Origin: Adineta steineri
Lineage: Eukaryota > Rotifera > Eurotatoria > Adinetida > Adinetidae
Assembly: GCA_905250115.1 (NCBI GenBank)
Contig: CAJNOI010000020.1
Span: 309,426 to 373,425, forward strand
Length of the DNA stretch: 64,000 nucleotides
Direction: 5' to 3'
The notes beneath the pieces are model-generated. The model was given only the letters and a program-made list of their open reading frames with translations, made no database searches and was not told the origin of the DNA. Both the position numbers and the translations under genes were made by a program. This document shows, in pieces, positions 23,327 through 33,852 of this stretch. Numbering within the stretch: position 1 is the stretch's first letter; each line of letters begins with the position of its first letter.

Positions 23327-23599
23327 TGTTATGATCTGATCCCTAGATCACATCATAATGTTGACCTATATATATTAGATCATCATATCTTCTCGAGGTA
23401 TGATCTAGGGAATAACACTTAGATATAACTATATGTAATCACTAATCGATAAGTGTACTATGTTCCAGGTATGATTTCACTTAGATATAACTATTTGTAC
23501 TATGTTCGAGGGATGTGTTATCGATGTATAAATACGTCAGTTTCTTTTCAATAAAATCAGAAGTTTTGTCTCTTAACTACATCGTAATAAGAGCTAACA
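23327..23599. mobile_element. Solo LTR with 5-bp target-site duplication
   Basis: A 273-bp segment starting TGTTA and ending TAACA (5-bp inverted termini, canonical TG...CA), flanked by perfect ATGTC duplications at 23322-23326 and 23600-23604. Inside are a TATA-like 'tataaata' near 23525 and a polyadenylation-like 'aataaa' near 23547, in the order expected of an LTR promoter and R region. No internal retroelement genes adjoin it, so it probably arose by LTR-LTR recombination. Confidence 0.8.
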
Positions 23600-23827
23600 A
23601 TGTCAGTCGCTTGTATTCTATTCTAATTCATGCGATATCTCAATTAATCATGCAGTTGATGTCTCCGTAAACACGACTAAGGAATATTCCTTTGTTTTTC
23701 GTACTATAAATAAATCCATCTATCAAGTTTTTCTATTGGTTCAACGAACGAGACTTTTCTAGTATTTGTTCAATCGATTCAAATTTGAAATGAAGGATAT
23801 GTCGTTATTTTTGTCTTTCAGATAATC

Positions 23828-25594
23828 ATGTCTCTTCTTCTCGATCGTATTCCAGTCGAAATCTTTCATATAATCTTTGATTATTTCTGGGCTCATGAAA
23901 TCCTCCATTCATTTAATAATATTAGTAATTATCTGAATAGTATTCTATCAAACTATAAGCACTACTTGATCAATTTCGAATCCATTCGTAAATCTCATTT
24001 TGATGTTGTCTGTCGTTCCATTCGACCAGAACAACTAATTACTTTAATTTTATCGGATAAAATAGAAACAGTCAATCAATCCCAATTATTTCAATCGTTA
24101 TTTTCTATTGAACAATTTACTCATTTACGTGCATTAAAACTTATCGAATTAGATGATGATGGTGGATCGTTTTTCTCCAATTTATGCAAAATTCCAAAAC
24201 TATTATCTCTTCAAATCAATACGAACATAAACGTTCCGTTGATAAAAAGTTTACCATCACTCGAAACATTTATTATTAATATTCCATCTGGCATACATTT
24301 TAATATTGATTCATCGATTTCGATGATTCAATTTAAACAATTACGTCACTTGACATTATTCAATTGTAGCTGTCGACAATTACAAAAAATCTTTGATCAA
24401 GCTATTCACCTTACATCGTTGAAAATTTCTATTACGTTCTTCGATTCGGATGAGTTACATGCATTCATCAATTTTCATCAAGAAAAAACAAGATTATCTT
24501 CACTTATTTCTCTAAATTTGTTCGTTAATGGAGGTGGTAAGTATATAAATCATGCAAAATCATATTTACCATTTGTTTCTTTTTCTGGTCATAAAATAAT
24601 GCGTAGTTATGTCGAACGATTTCTTGCTCCATTGCAACGTTTACGACGATTAGAATTGGTCATTCCTTCTCTTGCTGAACATTCATTTCTTGATGCAGGT
24701 CAATGGGAAAGATTTCTTTCAAGCCATTTATCACGATTATCAACATTTAATTTCATCATTTCTTCTTGGAGTAGCGGTACAAATATCATTGATCAATATC
24801 GTCGTCCATTCTGGCTGAGTAGACATTGGTATGTTGCTTGTGATTCTAGTCATTCGTGTCTGTTAACTGTGCCATACTTTGCGTCAACATTAATCAAGAA
24901 TCCATCCGTTCCATTATCACCAAATTGTACCACATTACCTATCGAACAACATCATATCTTTTATGATTGTGTCACTGATTTTACATTCGATTCCGATGAA
25001 TGCAAATTACTTTCTGGTTATAATTATGTGAAAAATCTCGTTCTTCAGTGTTCTTATATTGAAGATAATGTTGTTGATCTCTCACAAGTACAATCATTTA
25101 TTGTCAGTACCCCTGAATGGTCACTGTACAAGATTATCACATTAATTAAAGAAGAAATGCCAGCTGTTAATTCTCTTACTTTGGACTATGCTTATCCTCG
25201 TGTGTCTTATCAATGTTTGGAAAATATATCTCTAAAACAAGTTAAAAAATTATGTTTGCCTGAATATAGAAATTTTGAAGGAATTAAACCGTTCGATTGG
25301 TCGCAACTCTTTCCATGTGTCGAACGATTACATATTTCGATTAATTCCAAAAGTCAAATTAAATGTTTACTCAATCAATTTAGGAATCTGATCAGTGGAT
25401 ATTTTTATGTTGGTTTCGGTCATCAGGACAGAAATAAATCAATTCAAATAACACGTTCATGGTTACAGAAACAAATATCTTGTTCAAAACGAAAAATTAC
25501 AAAGAATTTTACTTATCGAATCGACAATCAATTCTCATTTTCATTATGTTTATGGATCGGTGAAGATGATGAAATAAGTGAAAATTCTTATTAG
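23828..25594 (+). CDS. F-box/leucine-rich-like protein 1
   Basis: A single-exon 588-aa frame with ATG at 23828, just after a possible 3' splice site (tctttcagataATCATG), so a 5' UTR intron is likely. The N-terminus LDRIPVEIFHIIFDYFWAHE is an F-box (L-P-x-E-I-x-x-I-F-x-Y-L pattern). The rest has irregular leucine-rich segments (LRALKLIELDDD, LRHLTLFNCS, LRRLELVIPSL) and the block WLSRHWYVACD, which recurs in related bdelloid proteins. F-box proteins usually present substrates to SCF ubiquitin ligases; substrate unknown. It heads a cluster of three related genes. No lesion was seen. Confidence 0.75.
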   Translation: MSLLLDRIPVEIFHIIFDYFWAHEILHSFNNISNYLNSILSNYKHYLINFESIRKSHFDVVCRSIRPEQLITLILSDKIETVNQSQLFQSLFSIEQFTHLRALKLIELDDDGGSFFSNLCKIPKLLSLQINTNINVPLIKSLPSLETFIINIPSGIHFNIDSSISMIQFKQLRHLTLFNCSCRQLQKIFDQAIHLTSLKISITFFDSDELHAFINFHQEKTRLSSLISLNLFVNGGGKYINHAKSYLPFVSFSGHKIMRSYVERFLAPLQRLRRLELVIPSLAEHSFLDAGQWERFLSSHLSRLSTFNFIISSWSSGTNIIDQYRRPFWLSRHWYVACDSSHSCLLTVPYFASTLIKNPSVPLSPNCTTLPIEQHHIFYDCVTDFTFDSDECKLLSGYNYVKNLVLQCSYIEDNVVDLSQVQSFIVSTPEWSLYKIITLIKEEMPAVNSLTLDYAYPRVSYQCLENISLKQVKKLCLPEYRNFEGIKPFDWSQLFPCVERLHISINSKSQIKCLLNQFRNLISGYFYVGFGHQDRNKSIQITRSWLQKQISCSKRKITKNFTYRIDNQFSFSLCLWIGEDDEISENSY

Positions 25595-26144
25595 AATCAT
25601 CTTTATCAATAGGTGTTTATTTCTAGTTAGATCAAACATTACAAATTAATGATGCATAATGCCGGTGTTTATCATTGTAATAGACAGAATAGTTTTGTCT
25701 CTTAATTTCTTTTATTTTATTGTAAATAAAGCAAACATTAGCTCGCTAAAGTAGAAACTCTAATTTCATCAACAGTTATTCATTGCATTTCACTTCTTAT
25801 CCTTAATAATATACGATTTGATGTTACTTGAATATGTCATTGGAAATTTGTTATTTAGAAGTTTGATTCGACAAATATCGATAGATTAGTAAAACAGAGA
25901 AGAACTGCTGTGTCATAATTGACAACGAGAATTTGGATCCTATCAAAAAAACTCATGAATATTTTTTTCGGTTGGTATAGTTTACAAATAGCTATACGGA
26001 AAATTCGCGAAATTTAGTTGGAAAAAAGATATTTTATTTATAATTTATTCATGTTAAACCAATTTTACTAAAAAATAAACTAAAAACTCATTTCCATTGT
26101 AAATAAATATGTTCATAGTCTCGTTCAATTGTGTAATTAACAAG
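25595..26144. other. Spacer between convergent F-box genes
   Basis: AT-rich 3' flanks of two convergent genes; no feature was seen. Confidence 0.5.
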
Positions 26145-27959
26145 TCATTTTTCCGAATTAATCACGTTCTCGAATTTTTTTACCATTTCATCATCAACTG
26201 TTGGAATATGAAAACACAATAAATGAAGAGGTTCAGTCAATTCACAATCAATTTTCTCCAAAATATTTCGTACAAAAATTTCAACATTGATCTTATTTGC
26301 ATAATCTATTTTAAGATATACCATCGAAGGACAAAGTCTCATAAGGAAATCAATATCTTCAATTTTAATCATCTTCCTCAGATAAACATATTTAATTTGA
26401 CTTGTATTTTTTATCGAAGAAAGAATATCAATTTCTTTTGAAGATAATTTTCTTGGTTTATTTATTGATAAAGAATGAAGTTTTAGTGATATGAGTTGAG
26501 GTAATGCACCAAGTATTTGAATTAATAAACCAATAAAAATCTTATCATAGGGAATTTCAACATGATAAATTTGTGAAATAAATAAAACATGATAGATTTT
26601 ATCGATTAGTACTTCATAAGATTTGTTATAAGGAATATCATGGAGAATTAAGCGATTAGATTGAGAATGTCCGGTAGAAGAATTAATAATTTTATCTTGT
26701 GTATCTTCATACCATCGTTTCCTAGAAATAATAAGATGGTTAATGTAATATAAGATCGCTTTTTTTATTGACATACTTCAATGGTTGGATTGAATAGTTG
26801 TTAAATTCATAATCGATTGTAATGTTAACTCTCATTTGTCGCTCGATCCAAAATGGTGAATTGAATTGAACTGGTTCTTTTATGTATACAGGAGGTGAAT
26901 AATAATCATCCGTATCTTCATATAACTCTAAGGAAAACTTTTCCAAGTGAGGTAAATATTTTATAATTAATTCTTCCCATTGATCACCATCACGATAAGA
27001 ACTATCTGCACAATTCATAGTAATAGTAACACATAAAACTTTTAATTTGGAATCTATTCTTCTAATAAATATTTTAAATTCATCAAAGTATAAAGAAGAA
27101 ATACATATACGTAAATATGTCAAATTTGATAATGTTAGAGGTAATATGATTTCATAACTCGGATCAATTTCGTATGTATGTAAAAGATTCAATCGATGAA
27201 GTTGGGGTGTATAAGATATGATATTCTAAAGCTGTTCGAAAGTACAAAAATGATATATATCCATATATTCAATAGTACTAAATTGTTTATGAATAGGCGG
27301 TGACAATGAAGTCGATGTATCTCCGCAACGTTTTGTGAATTTAAAATATTTTAACAATGGTAATGTGAAAACGATTCGATAAATATTCGTTAGATCTTCT
27401 AAATGATCCGATAAGTCGATAGTTAATGAAAAAAGACGTGGTAGACAAGGTAACTCGATAAGAAGTGATATAATTTGGTCTGAATGAATTTTCTGAAGAA
27501 CAAGTGATTCGAGACGAGAAAATGTTGAGTTGATAGTAAACTCTGTACAAAGTTGATTCATACGAAATGGAAGACACACATAAATCGAAAATATTTGTGG
27601 TTTATTTAAAAGTATAAATTGTTTCCATTTATTCATATGTTGTTTTTTTGACAGTCTGAAATGAAATTTAATTTTAAGTAGATAAGATGAAGATTTAACA
27701 AGTTGTTGAAAACGTTGATTAAGATTTAAAAATGCATGATAGACGTCACAACCATCAAGATAATCGAATATTTCGTAGAACATTTCATTTGATAAATTTT
27801 CAATCGAAGTACTAAATGATACTTTATATATATAAATAATAATATAATCTCGTTTAGTCTAACTTACGTTTGTACATCAGTATCCACCTTATCTCGCGCG
27901 AATGTTATAGTTTTATAATAAAATCGATTAAAACGTAATTCTCGTTTGATTTGATTCAT
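26145..27959 (-). pseudogene. F-box/leucine-rich-like protein 2, with in-frame TAG
   Basis: Three exons on the minus strand join in frame: 27868-27959 (MNQIKRELRF...), 26777-27811 and 26145-26721, with introns of 56 and 55 bp (GTAAGT...TTTAG; GTATGT...TTCTAG). The total is 1,704 nt including the stop, divisible by three. The F-box core is NLSNEMFYEIFDYLDGCDVY; leucine-rich segments and FWIERQMRVNITIDYEFN follow, equivalent to the WLSRHWYVACD block of the neighbour. A single TAG at 27226-27228 interrupts the frame, and the homologous reading continues directly after it (NIISYTPQLHRLNLL). Splice sites and the rest of the frame are preserved, so this is a recent null allele, a pseudogene, or a sequencing error. 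Confidence 0.75.
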
Positions 27960-28557
27960 TTTGTTATTAGAAAAATTCAATATGATCTGAAAGAAACATT
28001 TATCGATATGTTTGTTGGTTAGGGAAATAATAGCATATGAAGGAAAAGAATGATTAGTATACGAACGTCTTCATCATTAACAGTACCGATTTACAATTTT
28101 TAGATTCAGATTCGGGAAATTTCGTTCATTCCGTCTTCTTCATCGTTTCACTTCATAAATTACTTTACCACTATTAGGATAATCTCTATCTAGATGTCAC
28201 TTACACACAATATTTTTTTTCATCTAGAAGATAATAACAAACATGTCATAGTTATGGTTTTAGTTGTATTTTCATTTGAGTCAAATCATTTCAAATGCAT
28301 CGGTTTCCATATTCATCTTTTGATTATCAATATCTCTATTAGAAATAATGTTTATAAGAATCGCTTAACAATATCTTGTATTTTCTGTGGAAACAAACCA
28401 AATTTCCTATATTATATCGTTTAAAGGTTACTCAATAATAATAAAGAGAGAGAGAAAGAATACCATTGTTTTCATTGACGACGATATCGGTCAATTAAAA
28501 TCAATGAATATAGCATATATAATCTTATAAGAGTGCGTATTGCGTAGACAAATAAAT
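27960..28557. other. Divergent intergenic region between F-box genes
   Basis: Lies between two divergently transcribed F-box-type genes and probably holds both promoters. It is AT-rich, with a short purine run (gagagagagaaag) at about 28444. I saw no coding feature. Confidence 0.5.
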
Positions 28558-29993
28558 ATGAAAGATTTCTTGGTTCAGTTAGATGATTTACCGGATGAAA
28601 CTCTTATGTCTATATTTAAAAAATTGTGCAATTTTGAAGTACTTTATTATTTAATGGATGTTAATCAACGAATCAATAGAATTGCACGTGATAGAATTTT
28701 TACTCATCATTTATGTTTATTAGAATATTGTCGAATCGACGATTCTTCGATTCCATTATCAGGTCCAATACTTGATCGATTTTGTTCAAAAATTTTGCCT
28801 GAAATTGGACATCAAATTGAAACTCTCTATCTTGAAAGAACATCAATAGAACGTGTACTTCGTGCTACAAACTATCCAAATTTAAATAGCCTTGGTTTAT
28901 GTGATATAGACGACGACAAACTAGTTATGTTTCTCTCTTCTGGTAAGAGCTTTTCTTTGTAAAATTCCAATTAGTTATTGAAAAAACAAAATAATTTATT
29001 TTAAACATATTAATAGAATTAAATATTATTTATTTAATTATACAAAATCATTTTTCAAGACTAATATAGAGAAACACCAATAATATAAAAAAGTGAGATA
29101 GAACACAACATTCATCATATATATATATAAGAATGAAAATATTCATCTTAAATAGCTTAATCGACTCAATCGAAATACATATGCGAAATATTTGTATTGT
29201 TAACTTTAAAACTTCATTTAGATACAAATTCTGCAATTCATTTATTTAACAATCAAATTTCATCGCTCTTTATCAGTTTTAATAAAAAAAACAACTCGTT
29301 TGTAAACAACACCAGCTATTCGTATATATTTGCAAAAATCTTAACAATATTTACTAATCTACAATGTTTAAAATTCAATCCATATTTACCTATTAGTGGC
29401 ACTTTATTTCTTAGTATGACACTTGAAACTGCTATCTCTCCAACTTTATTAGAATTACATATCAATGTCTTTGATATAAAAGATTGTAATCATATACTTG
29501 ATGGACGTTTTGATCAACTTCGTATACTTCGTGTTAACATTGATACTATTGGGTTTTACCATACCTACAAAGAATTGAACGTAGAATATTTTTATTATAT
29601 TTTGTTTGTTTAAATGAGCTCATTTGTTTTTGTTTTTAGGAAAACCTTTTACCAAATTTACGGATTTTTTCTTTGTGTTGCTTTTGTGTGACATGTATAG
29701 ATAGATTCAACGAATCAGTTGCGCCATTTCTACGTCGAATGATAAATTTAGATGAACTTGATTTGAATCTAAACGTTCTGTGTTATGAAAAAGGTATTGA
29801 TGGTGATATATTAGAGAAAGATATTATGATTCATATGGCACGATTACATAAATTCACATTTAATATTTACACAACTACTAAACGTCGTAATCAAACCAAT
29901 TTCCCATTAAATGAATCTATTGCAAAAACATTTAAAAATTATTCTAAATATAAAAACATTTTTTGTATTGATCATTTCGAATATGTCAAGTAA
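28558..29993 (+). CDS. F-box/leucine-rich-like protein 3
   Basis: Three exons, 28558-28942, 29222-29580 and 29640-29993, give 365 aa in consistent phase; the first intron is unusually long for this window (279 bp). The N-terminus LDDLPDETLMSIFKKLCNFE is an F-box, followed by repeated leucine-rich lines (IETLYLERTSIERVL, LNSLGLCDIDDDKL, LLELHINVFDIKD, LRILRVNID, LDELDLNLNVL) and a RLHKFTFNI motif. It belongs to the same broad bdelloid F-box family as its two neighbours but to a different subgroup. It is presumably a substrate receptor for an SCF-type ubiquitin ligase. No lesion was found. Confidence 0.75.
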
Positions 29994-30586
29994 TCGGGAA
30001 AATAAAAATTTGGAAAAGAAATAAATCATCTTGAAAGATTTTGTCGTGTGTGGGTGTGGTTGAAAGGGTAACGATCTCTTACCCACACCCTAGTATGAGC
30101 CATCGGTGGTTCACGTAGCCTCGAAAAGGTTAATGAAAGATGGAAAATGATGCATGATCAAATTTTTCTTTTTCGTTCAAAAGGTGATGAATAAAGTTTT
30201 TTAAAACACAAATCTCTATCATCCACAAACATGTTATCAACTTCTGTGATTCATCAAATATGTAATCATATTAAAAAAAAAACTTTTTTCTCTCTAGCAA
30301 TTATCAAATAACAAACATGACTCACACGTTTTTTCTCCGAAAAAAAAAGAAACTGATTCTTTTTCCGGGAATAGCTCGATGTTTGCCAACCATATAACAA
30401 TATCTCATTATTTCATTTTTGTCGTTCTTCATCTTTTGCTTTTCATGGCAACATCAAAAACCAGTTAGAGAAAAGAACAACGGTTCGCAAGGAAGCAGAC
30501 ATCTATGAAGAGAAGCGTTTTTGCTCATTACTCCACTAGTAAATTTTACACAGTAACTCCAGTTCAAATCATTCGCATAGTAAACA
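29994..30586. other. Spacer upstream of ADP-ribosyltransferase copy 2
   Basis: Contains telomere-like unit 8 (30046-30093) about 50 bp after the F-box gene stop, then AT-rich sequence and a likely 5' UTR. Confidence 0.5.
30046..30093. repeat. Telomere-like inverted unit 8
   Basis: Short hairpin: GTGTGTGGGTGTGGT, about 18 bp of loop, then ACCCACACCCTAG. It is the shortest two-armed copy. Confidence 0.6.
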
Positions 30587-32367
30587 ATGAACAAAGAAAA
30601 ACCAGCAACAGATGCGTCTACACTTCCAAAAGATGCAGAAGCTCGTCGACGTATCAATATTCAACAGGTACAAAACGTTCTTCTAGTCTGGTTAGACAGT
30701 AATATTGATGAAACAAATGATGATTGTCAAAATACAATCACAAAATTACGATATGCTGTTAACGACATTAAGACATACACAAATGTTGATCAATGCCTTG
30801 AATTCATTCAAACAGTTGTCGATAACAAAATATGTCTGATTATATCTGGATCACTTGGGCAACATATTGTACCTCGCGTGCACAATTTGTCTCAGGTGGA
30901 TTCAGTTTTCATTTTTTGTAGCAGCGCAAAACATCATGAACAATGGGCCAAAGATTGGCCCAAAATAAAGGGTGTTTTCACAGATATTACACCCATCTGT
31001 GAAGCACTCAAGGAAGCTGCTCATCAATGTGAGCAAAATGCTATTTCCATGAGTTTCGTGGGAACAAATAAAAAGTTGGATCAATTAGATCCTTCTTTTA
31101 TGTACACTCAAATCATCAAAGAAATTATATTAACCATCAAATTCGGTCAAAACCACATACAAGATTATATCGATTATTGTCGTGATGCGTTTAGAGGTAA
31201 CAAAAAAGAAATCAAGAATATTAGACAATTAGAAGATGAATATCATAACAAAACACCCATTTATTGGTACACCTGTGATATGTTTTTGTATCCCATGCTT
31301 AATCGTGCATTACGATTGATGGATGGAGATATCATTACACGTATGGGCTTCTTCATCGGTGATTTGCATCGACACATCAAACAACTGCACCAGGAGCAAT
31401 ATGTTGGTACACCTGTTGCTGATACCTTCACCGTTTATCGTGGTCAAGGATTATCGACAGGGGATTTTGAAAAAATGATGAAAACCAAAGGTGGTCTCAT
31501 TTCATTCAATAACTTCTTATCAACTAGTAAAGATCGTAACATATCACTTGGTTTTGCTCAAGGTGCGATGACAAATCCAGATCAAGTAGGTGTCCTGTTT
31601 ATTATAAAAATTTATCCTGCCCAATCGACAACACCATTTGCTTCCATTACTAGTATTAGTGACTTCGAGAAGGAAGAGGAAGTCTTATTCTCGATGCATA
31701 GTGTTTTTGTGTACAGGATATCAAACAAATGGGTGGAAATAATCGTTTATATGACGTCAATTTGACACTTACTGCTGATAACGATCCAGAATTAAGCAGA
31801 CTTACTGATTACATTCGACAAGAAACTTTTCCAGGTGCAGAAGGATGGTACCGATTGGGTTCGGTACTACAGAAAATGGGTTAATTTGACAAAGCTGAAG
31901 ATATTTATCAAGTTTTACTTGATCAGACAAACGATGATGAAGAAAAGGCATTTGTTTATCACCTACTTGGTTCGATCAAAGATGATCAAGGAAAATATGA
32001 AGAAGCACTTACATTCTATGAAAAATCGCTTGCTATCCATCAAAAAACTCTTCCTTCTAACCATCCTGACTTGGCTTCTTCCTACAACGACATTAGTTTA
32101 GTGTATTACAATATAGGTAATTATCCCAAAGCACTTTTATCTCATGAAAAAGCCCTTGAAATTCAACAAGAATCACTTCCTCTCAATCATCCTGATTTGG
32201 CTTCTTCCTACTACAACATTGGTCTGGTATATGAAAACATGGGTAACGATTCAAAAGCTCGTACATTTTATGAACATGCTATACAAATTGGAGAACAATC
32301 ATTACCTTCAAGTCATCCTGATATTGAGTTATTTAGAAATAATCTTAAAAACGTAAAAAACAAATAA
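30587..32367 (+). pseudogene. ADP-ribosyltransferase-TPR protein, copy 2 (frameshift and stop)
   Basis: Starts MNKEKPATDASTLPKDAEAR and reads cleanly through the N-terminal receiver-like region (QNVLLVWLDSNIDETNDD...) and the transferase domain (VYRGQG, FLSTSK, EKEEEVLF, so R-S-ExE is intact). At about 31709 the frame slips by one base (a missing base after 'gtgttttt'); the homologous reading continues in another frame as DIKQMGGNNRLYDVNLTL. It then meets TAA at 31882-31884, where copy 1 has a sense codon (TGDFDKAE in copy 1; MG-stop-FDKAE here), and continues through three or four TPRs to TAA at 32365-32367. The untouched frame would end at 31765 (392 aa), keeping the catalytic domain without TPRs. 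It has fewer TPRs than copy 1. Confidence 0.85.
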
Positions 32368-33101
32368 TAAATTGTATTGCTATGAGTTTTGGTTTTGTGA
32401 AGTAAAATAAACTTTTTAAACAAGAAATGAATTGTTTTAAATGTACGCGCGTACAGAGAAACTCTAATCTTATTGAGACACAAATGGGTGGTAATACCCA
32501 TCGGTAAGGTAAACAATACATATCAATAGACATGTTTTGTAGAGAAAGATCTTCACGATATATAACTATTGCGTCCCAACATGGTAGAGTTTTTGTGTGT
32601 TAGGTAAGAAAAAGGACGATCATCCAACAGGCGGTTTCAGGTAACGAAGAGAGAAAAAGAACTGAATTTATTCAGTACGATGAACTATTCTTTCTGTTCC
32701 AATAAAAAGAATAATTCGTGTGTATTGAATAAAGAAATGATTTCTATAGATATTAACATACTGTGGAACAGATCAGTATATTAATATGAATAGAAAACAC
32801 TTCTCAACGCAACTCAATCGAATGAAATGAAATTAGTATATATATATAGTGTCATCAGTAAGATGAACAATGAAAAGATAAGACATAATCATTATAGACG
32901 TATATATCTAATTGATTATGTAGTTTAGAAGTGTCATTATATGTGATACACAATAAATATGATGTCGGGTGTGGGTTGTGGATATAGATATTTAGCCACA
33001 CCCACATCCACTCACATCCACCCTCAAAATTCCCATTTACTTAGAGAAACAAACTTTATGTATTTGAAGCCGTAGATTGAAACGCTGTATACCCCTTTCT
33101 T
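32368..33101. other. Spacer with telomere-like unit 9
   Basis: AT-rich sequence with no coding region, containing unit 9 at 32965-33027. Confidence 0.5.
32965..33027. repeat. Telomere-like inverted unit 9
   Basis: Left arm CGGGTGTGGGTTGTGG, right arm CCACACCCACATCCACTC, right edge CCACCCTCAAA. It is the last unit in the window; none was seen to the right. Confidence 0.6.
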
Positions 33102-33284
33102 TCACACAGGGAAACAAAATTCATCATGAAGTAAAAGTAAACAAAAATCATCAATGATTAATTCTTTATATTTTCGTCTTTCACTTGATAATTCAAATTT
33201 CTCAATTAATATTTTTTTATCAGTAACATCAATTTGATGAAGAAATAGTTTTTGATAGATTCGATCTTGATCATACTGCAGCCC
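33102..33284 (-). pseudogene. Orphan coding fragment of unknown family
   Basis: On the minus strand about 60 codons are open and protein-like: a stretch beginning DQDRIYQKLFLHQIDVTD, then KYKELIIDDFCLLLLHDEFC, ending FPV-stop at 33102-33104. Codon use resembles neighbouring genes, but there is no start codon and the frame loses coding character before 33300. It begins 75 bp from telomere-like unit 9. I do not recognise the family; it looks like the 3' end of a lost gene. Confidence 0.45.
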
Positions 33285-33852
33285 ACTCCCTATGTTGTGA
33301 GATTACATCAAAACCTTTGTTATGTATATTAATTACTAAATATGATTGAATACATGTTTAATCTTAATATGTTAAAATAAGAAAACTCATTTATTCTAAT
33401 ATGCTTTCATTTCCGTTTTAGTTCTATCGAAGTTTATACTTTTCTATACATTAATTGGTAATAGTAGTAGAAGTTATGAATAACATATAGAAAATTAAGT
33501 TATTTTGTTTATTTTTATCTGGCAAAAGGTTATGATGTGGTCTCTTCAATAAATCAATTTTCTAATCATACAGTGTTTAATCAAAACTTGATCTTCTTTT
33601 TGCAAAAGAAAAAAAAGATATGCTATACAACACGATCTTATTCTAAAACTTTTACGATCAGTTAAATATTATACAAAAATATTTTAATTCTAGATAACCT
33701 TGATATGTTTTTTTTTTGATTAAAATATCACTATTACAGATATACGTGCCATTTAACTATAATATTAATGAGAAGAAAAATAGAAGAGATAAGACTAACG
33801 TTATTTGATATATAAAAGAAATAAATTTATTGGCATTTCTCTAGTTTTGACA
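33285..33852. other. Upstream region of SLC6 gene
   Basis: AT-rich, with a pyrimidine tract and a likely 5' UTR splice acceptor (tttctctag) at about 33840. No other feature was seen. Confidence 0.45.
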
